From positions 1,188,001 to 1,252,000 of the forward strand of contig CAUEEP010000759.1 of the NCBI GenBank assembly GCA_958450365.1: a stretch of DNA of 64,000 nucleotides, written 5' to 3'. This DNA is from Mesorhabditis belari (taxonomy: Eukaryota; Nematoda; Chromadorea; Rhabditida; Rhabditidae). This document shows, in pieces, positions 32,145-44,899 of the stretch. How positions within the stretch are numbered: the first letter of the stretch is position 1; the number at the start of each line of letters is the position of its first letter. A model generated the notes under the pieces. It was not told the origin of the DNA, ran no database searches, and saw only the letters and a program-made list of their open reading frames with translations. A program made the translations under genes and the position numbers.

Positions 32145-34969
32145 GAATTCAGAAAAGGAAATGACAATTCCGAGTGGGAAAAGGCAAAGTCTTGGGTTCA
32201 GTTTTCTTTTATTGAAAAGCTTTCGATGAATCGGTGGAAAATTGAATCATTTTTTATATGGTTTTGCTTTGATTCTCGGGTTTTGCTTTGATTTTAACGT
32301 TTTAATCTGTTTTTTTTTCTTGAGTTTCAAGTTATGGGACTAAAAAGTGAGCTTTAAAAAGGCAATGACTTCAAGTTTTTATGTTATCTCATATAGAACT
32401 CATATTGTAAATTTATAGCTTAAATCTGCGTCACTTCTATTCTCAATTTCATAAAAACATTATCTTGAAAGAGCGTGTCTTGAAATTTTTAAACAAAAAT
32501 TCAGCAAAACTTTATTAACTCAAAATAAAGGCTGAATAAAGGCTTTGAATCAAGGCTACTTTGCTTGAGCCGTCTTACAACGAAATTACGTAAATTTATA
32601 GTTTATCCTTGAATTTATAATGATTTAATAGATTTATAGCCTTAAATCTAATTTTAAGCAAAAGTTTATTGGCTCAAAAGAAGTAAGTTTCGAATTAAGG
32701 GAAATTCTTTTGAAATTTCAAGCCTCAATTGTTCGCCTCTTCAGGATTTAAAAAAAAACAAAATTATCTTTTCTTTCTAATCAATTTCAATTGCTGATTT
32801 CTTCAAAAACCCTTCAAATTTTCGTTTTTAATGTTTTTGTTTTTAAATTCGCTGTAATATTCTCTTTTTGAATTCAAAATTGATTTTATTTCGAATTGAT
32901 TGATTGATTTTATTTCGTTGAAACGCCAAAAGTTCAATCTTACTTTAGAAACTCTCAGCTTCAAATCAATCAATCAGTTTATCGTCAATCAATCAATTTA
33001 TCAAGTTTATAGCTTAAATCCGAGTCACTTCTATTCTCAATTTCATCAATTTCTATTCTCAATTTCATGATTGATAAGCCTCGATGAATCGGTGGAAAAT
33101 TGAATCATTTTATATGGCTTTTCTTTGATTATCTTTGATTATTGAATTTTAGTCTGTTTTTTTTCTTCAGTTTCAAGTTATGGGACTAAAAGGTGAGCTT
33201 TAAAAAGCCAATGACTTCAAGTTTTTATGTTATCTCATATAGAACTTATATTGTAAATTTTAAAAGTTGCGTAAAGAAACGAAAATTTCAACTTATATTC
33301 AGCAAACTTTTGTGCCAATTGTGCCAAAAAGAACTTTCAAATAGCTCTATAAAATGATTTTAAATTTTCTGATGAAATTAGTCATCGATTAGTTGATTCG
33401 TTGATTCAAATATTCGTTTTTAATGTTTTTGTTTTTAAATTCTCTGTAATATTCTCTTTTTAAATTCAAAATTGATTTTATTTCGAATTGATTGATTGAT
33501 TTCATTTCGTTTAAACGCCAAAAGTTCAATCTTACTTTAGAAACTCTCAGCTTCAAATCAATCAATCAGTTTATCGTCAATCAATCAATTTGATCGTCAA
33601 AATTGATCTTATTTCGTTTAAACGCCAAAAGTTGAGTCGGAAATCTACCCGCTGACCAAAAGGCCAGATTTTAACGGTTCAAGAGAAATCTCTTTAAAGA
33701 AGCGTTCCTTATTTTCAAATAAACGTCGTAATTTGCCATTTCAAAGCCATTTCATTCAAGCCCCAAAAGTTGAGTCTGAATTTAGAAATTCTCAGTTTCA
33801 AATCAATCAATCACTCGTTAAAAGTCATGTTTCTTGAAAGAAAAAGCTTTTTAAAGACTAATTTTTGAGCATTTCACCACAGAAAAGACAAAAATAGCCT
33901 TATTTTCTGATTTAAGTTGCTTTATTTTATTAATTAGTTAGATTTAGATTATTTGTTAGATTTGAAATGAAAATTTGAAACAATTGCGCTTACATTGAGC
34001 AGTTGAAACATGATTTTATCCCATATTTCTTGAAAAATAATCTCTAAAGTCAGCAAATCTTTTCGAATTTTCATTTTTTTATCAAAATTTGTTTCAAGAT
34101 TTCAAATTATCACTAAAAAATCTAAAAAAACATCGTTTTTAACGATTTTCTATCCAAAAATTGTTTTTTGAGGTTTCTAGTGGAATTAAGAATTAAAGAA
34201 CTAAAGAATTAAAGAACTAAAGAACTAAAGAACTAAAGAACTAATGAATTAAAGTGAATTTTTGAAACACTAGAAAGTGGAAGTGCTGGAAAGGTTAAAA
34301 AATTTTAGGGGAAAAAGGGGGGGGGAAAGAAAAGTTAGTTTGGATTTGCGTGATTAAATTCGAAAATCGACAAGGTAAATTGGAAGGTTTTCAATGCCTT
34401 TAATGCTTTAACCACAAAGGAGGGACTGTCTTGATTACTGAAAATGGTTAATTATTTTAAGTTGAAATTTTGCGTTCAAACCAATTGCGAACGTCGAAAA
34501 ACGGAGTAAAATTGGGTTTATTGTTAAAATTGTGAAAAGTTTAGGGTTTTCGGATAGCATGGACGTTGATTAAATTTGAAAAATGTTGATCAAGTTGATT
34601 TAAGTTGAAACAGGGTTTTTCTTTAACCAATTGTAAACCAATTGCAAACGTCGAAAAACAGCAAAGCTCGCAAACCCAGCGCTCCTTTCGAATTCAAAAG
34701 TTTAAACCAATTAAACCCGAGTTCTAATTGAATTTCAATTGAATTTCAATTGGATTTCAATTTCAATTAAATGAATAACAAAAATCGAGCTAAATAAAGG
34801 CTTTCGAATGGCTAGAGGTGAAAAGATTAGAGTTTAACGGCATTAACGTTTATTAACTTTGAAAAATGTTGACCAACTTCAATTAAGTTGAAACTAGGTT
34901 TTTTTAACGTTCAAACCCGTTCCAAGAAAGAAATCATTGCTGAAAAAAGGGTTAAAAAGGTGCAGAAAT
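32145..34969. repeat. Right arm of a giant inverted repeat
   Basis: Inverse of 27121-29752. It has a private internal duplication (about 32200-32430 again at 33065-33260, GGGACTAAAAGGTGAGCTTT form) and fewer copies of the 240-bp unit than the left arm. Confidence 0.9.
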
Positions 34970-35117
34970 TCCTTAGCAATGTAACTAAAGCATGTTAACT
35001 ATAAAACTCGATTACAAACGAGCAAAGAGTGCAAAAAAGATAATATAGAGAACGCCATTGACTAACTAATCATTAGCAAATCAAAATTAAGTCTATTAAA
35101 GATCCTTGATGTTGTCT

Positions 35118-35268
35118 TTACTCATCATCCATTGAGTGGCGCTTCATGACGGGAATCGGGAAGCCGTGTTGCTTGTTTTTTGGCTGGCCTGGCTGGCGAT
35201 TGAACAGCTCTTCATAATCCACAGTGTGCACTTGATACCGGATAAACTGTTCCTTGTAAAGGAACAGG
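35118..35268 (-). CDS. Last exon of an unidentified gene
   Basis: A minus-strand exon of 151 nt after the acceptor-like CCCGAAG, ending in TAA. The encoded C-terminus begins LFLYKEQFIRYQVHTVDYEE and ends FPIPVMKRHSMDDE. The complexity and charge pattern look like a real protein and not repeat translation, and the hydrophilic end suggests a cytoplasmic tail. I do not recognise the family. No canonical AATAAA is seen within about 80 nt downstream. Upstream exons should lie above 35.3 kb but none is convincing. The exon separates this gene from the amnionless-like gene on the same strand. Confidence 0.5.
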
Positions 35269-36240
35269 CTTCGGGCTCAGGGTAAAGGTACGATTTCGAT
35301 AGCAATGCTCAATAGATGTTTGATATCATATCAGATCACATTTTGGTCTGATCTGTGAAGTCTGTGAAGTCACAATCTCACAGTCACAATCTCACAGTCA
35401 AAATCTTACAGTCACTTTTGATCATTCCCTTTTTAAAAGAACTCTAATCAAAAATTTGTAGACAAGACCAAAAAAGAAGAATAATGGTCAGAAGAAAAAG
35501 TGGGAGAAAAAGAAGAAAAATAAATGAAAGGGCGGTAAAAGCCGGGGAAATATTGGGTTTCAAGAAGAAGAGAGGAGAAGAAATTGGAGGGGATTTTGGG
35601 GAAGAAAATGAAGAGAAAACATGGATAATGCTTTAGGAAAATGGAGGAGGAGAAAGAGGAGAAAATGGGGGATTCGAATGATGTTCTTTCTTGGAGATTT
35701 TTGAGAAAAGATTTTCTTTTCTTTTCAATGGAATACTTAATGCTTTCGTTCACCAGATTCTCTTCAAAAACTTTATTTTTTTTGTTTAGAAACTTTAAAG
35801 GCTTCTATTTTGATTTGAGCCAGTGAAAAATGTGTTTTTAATTGTTTTTACGTCATTGAATTTTCACGATTGATAGATTTGATTGAATTGAGTGATCTGG
35901 GAGGCAACTTAGAGTCCTAGGTGGTTTATTCGGAGCAATTCTTGTATTCTTGGACCCTAGAGCTAACCCTGGACCCTGGAGCTCTGACTCTAAGGCCCCT
36001 GGAGCCCTCAGCTTCTGGAGCTTGAAGTTTGAAGAAATTTTACAGCTTTGCAAAAAAAATATAAGTTAACTGATATATTAACACATGCTTATGATTTAGT
36101 ATGTAACTATAGAGCTAGAGTAAGGTGTAGAACTTTGAAGTGATAGTGTGAGGATACATCAAGAAAATTTGTAAAAGAAAATTTGCAAAAGAAAAGAAAA
36201 AAGAATTTTGTTTAGAATATCAAAAATATTTTTCTTATTT
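35269..36240. other. No gene recognised
   Basis: CACAGTCACAATCT repeats (35370-35415), purine-rich DNA (35460-35660), and a short GGACCCTGGAGCTCTGACT-type GC-rich patch (35920-36020). Confidence 0.4.
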
Positions 36241-36257
36241 TTTAGAAGCGCTTAGTT

Positions 36258-36680
36258 TTGCCACTCGTTGCCTTTGCCTTTGCTTTGGTTTTGTCGTTGC
36301 CTTGCCTGTCTTTGCCTTGCCTACCTTTGCCTTGCCTACCTTTGCCTTTGCTTTGATTTTGCCTTTGCCTTGCCTGCCTTTGCCTTGCCTGCCTTTGCCT
36401 GCCTTTGCCTGCCTTTGCCTGCCTTTGCCTGCCTTTGTCTTTGCCTGCCTTTGTCTTTGCTTTGATTTTGCCTTTGCTTTGATTTTGCCTTTGCCTTGCC
36501 TGCCTTTGCCTTGCCTGCCTTTGCCTTGCCTGCCTTTGCCTTGCCTGCCTTTGCCTTTGCTTTGATTTTGCCTTTGCCTTTGCCTTGCCTGCCTTTACCT
36601 TCCCTGCCTTTGCCTTTCCTTACCTGCCTTGCCTGCCTTTGTCTTTGCTTTGGTTTTGCCTTTGCCTTGCCTGACATGGG
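36258..36680. repeat. Minisatellite (TTTGCCTTGCCTGCC)n
   Basis: Pyrimidine-biased units GCCTTTGCCTTGCCTGCC with TTTGATTTTG interruptions. It is open in several frames on both strands because of composition. Confidence 0.95.
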
Positions 36681-37639
36681 GTTTTGGATTAGGTATCGTT
36701 TGTTATCTGTTTGTTAGATCGTTAGATGTTAGATGTTAGATGTTAGATCGTTTGTTATTTGTATTTTAAATGCAAAAAAGTTGAATGAATTAATAGCCTT
36801 TCCTAAAAATATAGATGGAACTTGCCTCTTAATACTTAAAACTTCTAAAACCGCCTCTAAAACTAAAACTACTGATATAATAACAGCTAAAAAGTAATCA
36901 TTACGCTAAATTAAAAAGCTATATTTAGCGATGCTCCCGTTAATGTTGAAATTGAAATTTTGTTAACAAAATCGTTAAGAAAAAGTCGTTACCTTTGAGA
37001 CGAAGACAAAGAAGATTGTGATGACAAAAAACAATGTTTCAAATTTGTTTATATAATGAATTGTTTAAATTATTTAGCACTTGTCGTAAGTCAATGCTGA
37101 TCTCTGACTTTTCAAACTCTTCAAAAATCCTTGAATGTTCGCATGTCGCAAACTAGATTTTATCTCGTCAAAGAAAAGTTTTTGTCATTTTTTGAAAAAC
37201 TTGAATGTCAATCATCCAACTGATGATTTCCCTTCATTTTCTCGTTTTTTTTCTCCTTTTTCTCTTTTCTTTCTCTTTTCTTTCTCTTTTTTCCTCTTTT
37301 TTTCCTCTTTCTTGGTCTCAAGTGATCTCGTGAAATGAAAGGATAAAAAAAAGAAGAAAAGCTGTTTGAAAAGTAATGTTTTTCTTCTTCAAAATCGATG
37401 TAATCACCCCGTTGTACCTATTTCTCGAAGTTCTTGAATTTTTTTCAAGAATTAAGCATTTCCTATTGTTATTGTTATTTCCTTATTGTTAAAACTTTAT
37501 TAACAAACTGTCAAAGTAGTTTTGCTTCGTTATTTGTGTGTTTTATTGATTTAAATGATATAAAATTGATCAAATTTGATGAATTTGATGAATTTGATGG
37601 ATTTGATGAATTTAATCAAATTTGATAGTTCTTTTATAG
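36681..37639. other. No gene recognised
   Basis: TTAGATGTTAGATG repeats (36713-36750), a pyrimidine-rich tract (37225-37320), and a GATGAATTT array (37575-37615). Confidence 0.4.
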
Positions 37640-38217
37640 TTCCTTTAAAGCTCCTTGAAGGCTCCTTGAAAGCTCCTTTAAAGCTCCTTTAAAGCTCCTT
37701 TAAAGCTCCTTTGAAGGCTCCTTTAAAGCTCCTTGAAGGCTCCTTTAAAGCTCCTTGAAGGCTCCTTGAAGGCTCCTTTAAAGCTCCTTTAAAGCTCCTT
37801 GAAGGCTCCTTTAAAGCTCCTTTAAAGCTCCTTGAAGGCTCCTTGAAAGCTCCTTTAAAGCTCCTTGAAGGCTCCTTGAAGGCTCCTTTAAAGCTCCTTT
37901 AAAGCTCCTTTAAAGCTCCTTGAAGGCTCCTTTAAAGCTCCTTGAAGGCTCCTTTAAAGCTCCTTTAAAGCTCCTTGAAGGCTCCTTTAAAGCTCCTTGA
38001 AGGCTCCTTTAAAGCTCCTTTAAAGCTCCTTGAAGGCTCCTTTAAAGCTCCTTGAAAGCTCCTTTAAAGCTCCTTGAAGGCTCCTTGAAGGCTCCTTTAA
38101 AGCTCCTTTAAAGCTCCTTTAAAGCTCCTTGAAGGCTCCTTTAAAGCTCCTTTAAAGCTCCTTGAAGGCTCCTTGAAGGCTCCTTTAAAGCTCCTTTAAA
38201 GCTCCTTTATAATTCCA
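37640..38217. repeat. 12-bp minisatellite (AGCTCCTTTAAA / GGCTCCTTGAAG)n
   Basis: About 48 units of GCTCCTTTAAA and GCTCCTTGAAG. A second array of the same unit is at 55990-56325. Confidence 0.97.
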
Positions 38218-38427
38218 ATTTAGTTCCTTGATTGATCAAATTTGATCGATCAAAGAATTTTAACGAAAGATAAGAGACAAGACGTTTAGGTCGGATTGAA
38301 TTGTTCTTAGTTTAGCTGTTGTTTAAGTAACACAATGGTTTAGCAAGATGTTGAAGATTTATTCAGCTGTAAATTTGTACCCGGTTGTTTTCGGAGTCAG
38401 CGAATTGATTGGAGATATACATTTGAT

Positions 38428-38634
38428 TTGATTTTCTCTAATAGTAGTGGATCCTAATCGTCGCCTAAATTCCTCGAAATCTCGAGAACCGCTTATCAGA
38501 ACCTATCGATGTGGGGGTCGGAAAATGTAGCTGACGATGAGATCTAGTGGGGGATTAGAGTGTTGCGCTGCTGTAAAAGCTTGGAAACCGTAAAATAGTC
38601 ATCAACTCGGGCACTACTATTACAGAAAATACGG
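38428..38634. mobile_element. MITE family B copy
   Basis: TTCTCTAATAGTAGTGGATCC through ACCTATCGATGTGGGG to GGGCACTACTATTACAGAAA. The preceding 38350-38400 (GTAAATTTGTACCCGG) resembles 30630-30682 in reverse. Confidence 0.85.
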
Positions 38635-39380
38635 AAAATTACAGAAAATCAATCAAAGTCGGGTTTAATTTAGCTAAACTTCAAGATGAATTTGAAAACT
38701 TATTAGCCTATCTTGAAGAGGAGATTTTTGCAGCTTTCAATTGATCAAATAAGCATAAATTAACAGTTATCGATTCTTAGAAACATTCTTACCAGTTATC
38801 TATTCATATTTTACCCATTTTTTTCCTTAAAAAAACACCTTACACACTTTTTCAAAGTTTCTTTCAAAGTTCAGGCTGTTTCTCATTTTTTTCCCTTCCA
38901 AACGATCATTTGTTCCCCATGAGGCCCGTTTTACACATTGTGTGCTAAACGGGGCAATCATTAAATCTTTTTCTTTTCTTATCCCCATCTTTCCCTCCCC
39001 AATTTTTCTTTTGATTGACAAGTGTTCGATCATGTGCCTCATTTTACAGCTTTTTTTATGCTTTTAATTTGAGTTTTTCTTGTTCCTTATTGCAGGATCT
39101 AATCAAGCCACAATTGCTTAGGATTTTGAAGGGGAATTCGTCAAAATATTGAAGAATTGAAGAAAAATAGGGGTTTGAGAGGTTGTGCAAAGAAATTTTG
39201 TTGAGATTGAAATATTGATGTTTCAAAGTTTGGGTTATGAAGACCATGGCTGGTCTCTTAATTGTTATTCATTTTTTTATTCTTATTTTTATTCTTATTC
39301 TTATTCTAATTCTTATTCATTCTTATTCGACAAACAAAAACGTATCCAGCTAAGTAAATTAAATAAATCTCCGGTTTTTC
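38635..39380. other. No gene recognised
   Basis: Short near-palindrome CCCGTTTTACACA and TGTGCTAAACGGG at 38928-38957, and TTATTCTTATT repeats at 39270-39320. Confidence 0.4.
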
Positions 39381-39381
39381 A

Positions 39382-39756
39382 ATGAAAAGGGGGGTGGGAC
39401 AAATGCGACCTTTTTTTGCGCACCTTTTTTTTGCTGGAAAAGGCCTTAGGAAAGGTCGTAGAGCTTCAAAAATGTTTCCATACTAGGGAATCGTATGCGT
39501 AGATTCCGAATTTCGACAAATCAGGCCTCGCTGACACGTCAAATTTAGACTAAAAGGCAAAAACTGCGGAAAAGTGTTAAGTTGCGTAGTTTTTGCCTTT
39601 TAGCCCAAATTTGACGTGTCAGCGAGGTCTGATTTGTCGAAATTCGGAATCTACGCATACGATTCCCTAGTAGGGAAACATTTTTGAAGCTCTACGACCT
39701 TTCCTAAGGCCTTTTCCAGCAAAAAAAGGTAGCATTTGTCCCACCCCCATGAAAAG
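39382..39756. mobile_element. Foldback MITE with 8-bp target duplication
   Basis: Direct repeat ATGAAAAG at 39382-39389 and 39749-39756 flanks a 359-bp foldback. It starts GGGGGTGGGACAAATGCGA and ends with the complement. The arms are nearly self-complementary up to a short centre near 39566. Confidence 0.9.
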
Positions 39757-40430
39757 CAAGCTTTTCGATTGTCTGGATACTTTCCGGCATACGGTAGCGA
39801 GATAATAGACAGAACTTTGTCATTCTTTACAATATATTGGGTTGGGGAGTGGCTCGGGGGTGGCCAAACTTAAAGGCTTTTTGCACAAAGGCCCTAGGTT
39901 TGGTTTCACAAAGGGATCTTCACGGTTTCCCAAAAAATCGCTTTTGAGGTTTAGTTTTGGGGGTTGGGGGGTTTTCTTGAGCGGGGGCGCTGTTTGAATT
40001 TTTTTTTATTGGGTGATTTTGTAGATATTGTTAACCTTTAAAACGCATTTTTTGGACGAAGCCGAATAGAAGTTTCAGACATTTTTTGGTTTTCGGCGCC
40101 GGGTAAGTTCCACACACCCAATACAATCATTTCTTTTTTGTTATTTTATTGAAAAGTTTTTAAACGCAAAAGAAAATCGAAAGATTTTGAGCTTTTGTTT
40201 GAGCTTTTGTTTGAGTTTTATTTCTCTGCCGTTTCTGAATGATGGATTCAGAGCCGGTAGAGACGGTAGAGGTTGATGGAACCACAAATTTGAAACGATA
40301 AATCTTTTTGCCTTAAAACTTCTTCAATTTTCATCAACCAATACTATATTCCAGAACTGGAAACTTCTTAAAATGAATTCTGAAATGAATAATGATCGAA
40401 TTGAATTGAATATGATAATGATATGAATTG
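39757..40430. other. No gene recognised
   Basis: G-rich patch at 39840-40000 (GGGGGTTGGGGGG at 39959-39972), otherwise AT-rich. Confidence 0.4.
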
Positions 40431-40436
40431 ATAAAT

Positions 40437-40507
40437 TGAATCTGATCTGATCTGATCGATCTGATCGATCTGATCTGATCGATCTGATCTGATCGATCTG
40501 ATCGATT
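40437..40507. repeat. GATCTGATC array
   Basis: Tandem GATCTGATC/GATCGATCT units, self-complementary in part. Confidence 0.9.
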
Positions 40508-41095
40508 TCTGAATCACGGGTGATTCAGAAATCAAATGAATGAATCACTAAACTCTAATGAATCCAAAATAAAAACTTTTTCCCGTTTTTTGATTCCTTA
40601 AAGTTTCCACCCACCTCTTTTTTTCATTATCCAAAAAAAATCTGTAGCTTTGTGTTCTCCAAAAATTTCAGGACCCAAATTCAATTAAGTTAACGGATTT
40701 GCGGATAAGAAAGCCTGGGATTCACCCCTAAATAAGTATAGGAATAAAAAGAGAAAAGAAGAAAAGGGAAAAGAAGAAAAGGGAAAAGAAATAAAATGAC
40801 CTTTTTTTTCAATGGAATCCAATAGAAGTTACGAAAAAGTTTGAAAAAAGTTTGAAAAACCTTTTTTGAGCTCAGATTTTTGGAATGAAATTGGAATTGA
40901 TTTGGATTTGAGTGTTTGCTTTTTTGGGAAATCATCGTCTATTGCAAAGTGGCAATGGGTTTTTGGGAACTCTGCAAGAGTTTCTTCTAACTGCAAGAGT
41001 TTTTTGCTAAAACTCTTGCAGTTGCTTTGTTTTATTTGGATTCATTTTGAAGCTTTTAAGCGTTTTATTTAAGGTAAATCTTTGATGTTTCAAAT

Positions 41096-41310
41096 TTCTC
41101 GGTACTTTTTCGGTTATAAATCCACAAAGACTCGTCTAGGTTAAGCATCTCCATCCGAATCTTCTCGGTTATCGATTCTCGTTCGACTGATCGACTGATC
41201 ACTTCAGACGAGCACTCTACTTCACTGAACATCACCTCTCACAAGTTGTCAGCTCTTTGCTTAACCAAGTTGAGTCTCTGTGGACATAGAACCGAAAAGT
41301 GCCAATTTTT
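41096..41310. mobile_element. MITE family H, copy 1
   Basis: Ends GGTACTTTTCGGTTATAAAT and, inverted, GGCACTTTTCGGTTCTATGT. Internal CGATTCTCGTTCGACTGATC. An inverted copy is at 42412-42632. Confidence 0.85.
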
Positions 41311-41403
41311 CAATTTAAATTAATAATTGTTAACGAAATTGGTCTACCTTGTGTCCAAATAAAATGATAAATTGATCGATTTTTGTTAAAGCACGTGTTG
41401 TTA

Positions 41404-41760
41404 GAGCACGTGTGGCTGACTGGTTAAGTATCTTTTATCTTAATCGGAAGGTCGAGGGTTCGAACCCCACATGCGACATGGTCACCCCTCCGATTCCCTT
41501 CCCTTCGGGGGGGGTTTTGGGGGGGGGGTTGGTGTGGGCCCGTCCTTTAAGTGAAAGCCACTCCTTCATCGTCCACCTCCCCTTCACCACCAAAAAAAAG
41601 AAGTTCCCCATTGAGCTTGGGGGTTAGGGGGGCCGTCTGTCGGCGTGGGTTAAGTTAATATAGCCTAGAATGGGGGGTGTTGTTTTGTGGGGTTACAAAT
41701 ATTTCGTGTATGCTATAAATTCACCACCGGTGGCGGGGGGTGTTTTTTTTTTAAAGTTTC
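41404..41760 (+). mobile_element. tRNA-derived SINE, full-length copy
   Basis: tRNA-like head 41404-41478 with GTGGCTGACTGGTTAAG (A box) and GAGGGTTCGAACCCC (B box). Several stems are imperfect. The body (TTCACCACCAAAAAA, TTCCCCATTGAGCTT, TATTTCGTGTATGC) ends in a T-rich tail near 41755. The body recurs without the head at 49310-49505, which shows a dispersed family. Not a functional tRNA. Confidence 0.8.
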
Positions 41761-42411
41761 AAATTTCTTGACTTAAATCAATGATTCTTAAATGAATGAA
41801 TGATTAACAAGCGTAGCATTCCAATCTTAACTCTAAATAAAGCAAAAACGATAAATTTCTATTGAAAATTTCCACGTTTTGATCAAAATCCTTTATATTT
41901 CCTCATCAGATCCTCAAATTCAGCCACCTGTTTCCTCAAAATCTTTCCGTTTATCTTTCTTTTTCCTTTTCCCATTGCTGTTCGGCTTTTTTAAATGATT
42001 AGAGACCAAAAAACAAAGTTTTTTTTAAGCTGATCACTTGCAGAAAGAAACAAAGTTAGCAATATTATTTTCTCGAAACAAATTTATGAATCTTTAAACC
42101 TTGACTACTCTTTAAACCTTGACTACTAAAAGCCATCATTGACGAGCGTTAGATCATTGATCATCAACACATTGACAACCCTTAGATCACCGGTGATCTA
42201 AGAAAGTTTCTCAAGGGATTTCAGTTAGAGTGTAAGTTGCACTTTACAATCTGTAAAATCTGTATGTACACTTAGGGTACTTGTCGTTTTATACTTTTGG
42301 GTATAACTGTATAGAACCGGAACAAATTATACTTCTCAAACATTTTTCTATGAGCTGGATGAAGCTCGACGAGTTTTTCCATTGAAAATTTGTTAAGGCA
42401 TTGTCAAATTG
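41761..42411. other. No gene recognised
   Basis: AT-rich, with TCTTTAAACCTTGACTACT repeated (42090-42128) and a small hairpin GATCACCGGTGATC (42185-42200). Confidence 0.4.
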
Positions 42412-42632
42412 ATAAGTTTTCGGTACTTTTCGGTACATCCACAGAGACTCGACTCGATTAAACAAGGAGCATTGAACATCATCCCTCACAACTTGTGAGG
42501 GATGATTATGTTATGAAGTAGAGTGCTTGTCTGAAGTGATCAGTTGATCAGTCGAACGAGAATCGATAGCTTCGGATCGAGATGCTTAAGCGAGATGAGT
42601 CTTTGTGGATTTATAACTGACAAGTACCACAC
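42412..42632. mobile_element. MITE family H, copy 2 (inverted)
   Basis: Inverse of 41096-41310. It also contains a near-perfect palindrome ATCATCCCTCACAA-C-TTGTGAGGGATGAT at 42480-42508. Confidence 0.85.
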
Positions 42633-43489
42633 TTTGGTTATAATTTTTTGTGAACGACCGGCTGGTCGTCAATGTGTTAAGTTACAAGGGCCAAAAGTTC
42701 ATTTCATTGTTTTTGCGTCCTGTCAACATATTAGAGTCACTTTGAAACACGACTTTTTTTCCTTTCAAAACCCGGATGTATTCTTTTCTGTTTCTTTTCA
42801 ATCTTTTCATTTCATTATTTACCGAAATCCCCCATTTTTTAAGTCTCTCAAAAGGTGAAAATTCTAAAATTGCAAATCTCTCAACTTTTCTCAAAGTTTT
42901 TTCCCTTGTCGACGTCTTTTTCTTGTTTGTTCACCCGTCTACAGAGGAGATCCTAGAGAAAATCTCAGAATTTTTGATAGGAAAAGTTCTTGAACAGTTC
43001 TTGAACTCAATCTTTGTTTATTTGTTGATTTCTAAAATCAATTGAAAATTGAAAAGCCTATTGCCTATATAGAAAAGCCTATTGCCTATATAGAAAAGCC
43101 TATATTGTAAAAATTGCGAACGAAATGCGAATTAAAAGTCTCAATTTGATCGAATTACTTTCTTATTCAAATTTCTTAGTTGAAAAGAAGCGAATTAATG
43201 TAAAAATTCGAATTTCATGTTTCTTTTTTGATGGAAGTAATTGTTTTAACTGATATATGATAGCTGATTTTTAAAAAAAGGCTTTCTTATTAGGTTTTAT
43301 TGGTCATTGGTCATCAAAATCATTGGTGTCATTGATGATTTCACCATCCATTCGCACAATTTATCCATTTGCATAAAAACTATAAGCTAAATTGTCGTAA
43401 AAAGGTGAAAATTTAATGCACAGACAAGCATAAACATTGTCTTTTAAAAGCTCAAACAACACTTTTGTATATTCTGTTTTTTAGCAAGC
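42633..43489. other. No gene recognised
   Basis: AT-rich. A triplicated GAAAAGCCTATTGCCTATAT unit occurs at 43050-43105. Confidence 0.4.
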
Positions 43490-43965
43490 TTGTATATCAA
43501 GACTTGTATATCAAGTCTGGTGGATCAAGCCTTGTAGATCAAGCCTGGTAGATCAAGCCTATAGATCAAGTCTTGTAGATCAAGCCTATAGATCAAGCCT
43601 TGTAGATCAAGCCTATAGATCAAGCCTATAGATCAAGCCTATAGATCAAGTCTTGTAGATCAAGCCTTGTAGATCAAGCCTTGTAGAACAAGCCTTGTAG
43701 ATCAAGCCTATAGATCAAGCCTATAGATCAAGTCTTGTAGAACAAGCCTTGTAGAACAAGCCTTGTAGATCAAGCCTTGTAGAACAAGCCTTGTAGAACA
43801 AGCCTATAGATCAAGCCTATAGATCAAGTCTTGTAGATCAAGCCTATAGATCAAGCCTTGTAGATCAAGCCATGTAGAACAAGTCTTATAGATCAGATCT
43901 TATAGATCAAGCCTCGTAGATCAAGCCTATAGATCAAGCCTTATAGATCAAGTTCAAGTTTCTCC
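43490..43965. repeat. 14-15-bp minisatellite (TAGATCAAGCCTTG)n
   Basis: More than 30 units alternating TAGATCAAGCCTA, TAGATCAAGTCTTG and TAGAACAAGCCTTG. Confidence 0.97.
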
Positions 43966-44899
43966 CCGTTTTTTAGTTGTATTGTTTCCATTCTTTCTAT
44001 TCTTTCTAGTCTTTCTATTCTTTCTATTTATTCTTTATCGGTTTAATTATTCAATTTTGATATCCGATAAGCGATTGTTATCAATTGTCAATCTTTAAAC
44101 AAAGTATAAGCTATCTAAATACAAGTATTTTAAGCAGTACACAATTTTTTTCATTGCGACAATCGCGATGATCAATGCAAAGACAGATTTTGCTTCTAGC
44201 CCAATTAAAAGTTCTAAAAAAATTGTGCAAATATGTAACTTTTTGTTCTTGATCAGAATCTAGTAAAGAATCGTTTAAAGAATTATTTTTTGAGCTCGTT
44301 TACCCATTGAGAGCTGTGAGTCAGTGATTGTTTGACAGCTTTTGCCTTTGCTTGCTTTTAAAAGTTTTGCTAAATCAGCTTTGATTTAGCTTTGCTAAAT
44401 CATAATCCCGTAATATAGAGTCATTAGAAATCGCAATCACAAAGATATTTCCAAAGAAAACGAAGAAAATAGACGCTAAAGAAAAGAAAATGGACGGAAG
44501 TGCTGTTAGACGAAGAGAAAAGGAGGGTGCAAATTTGATTGCCCTTCTTTTCCTCTCTTCTTCACTTCAAGCAACAAAAAAACCTCTAAAATGCTTTAAG
44601 CAGTTTCCGGATGTTTTCTTTTAAATTTCCTGAAAAGAAGAGCTTTTTGAAGAGGTTTTGATTCATGTTCCGCAATGGCTTTTGCAGAATTGAGAAGAAA
44701 AAAAAAAGCAAGTTTCAATTTGAGGCTAAATTTCTTCTAGAAAATTTACTATAATCATCGTCAGTTAAGATCTAAAAAAACTTTAATAATCATTAGAATA
44801 TTGCTGATAATTCAAATCTTTAGTTTTTTTAGAGAATTCTTTATAGTTCAAGTATTTCATTTCATTTTTCAGAAGAATTTGATCGTTTTAAATAGGTTA
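43966..44899. other. No proven gene; small ORF noted
   Basis: At about 44490 an ATG opens 44 codons (MDGSAVRRREKEGANLIALL, then a hydrophobic signal-like run). Much of it lies in an inverted GAAGAGAAAAGGAGGG/CCCTTCTTTTCCTCTC pair, so coding is doubtful. Confidence 0.3.

Noticed and set aside
36258..36717. Overlapping Ala/Leu/Pro-rich and Lys/Ala-rich frames
   Set aside because: Composition artefacts of the GCCTTTGCCTTGCC minisatellite.
41404..41478. Functional tRNA gene
   Set aside because: The acceptor and T stems have mismatches and the segment is joined to a repeated SINE body.
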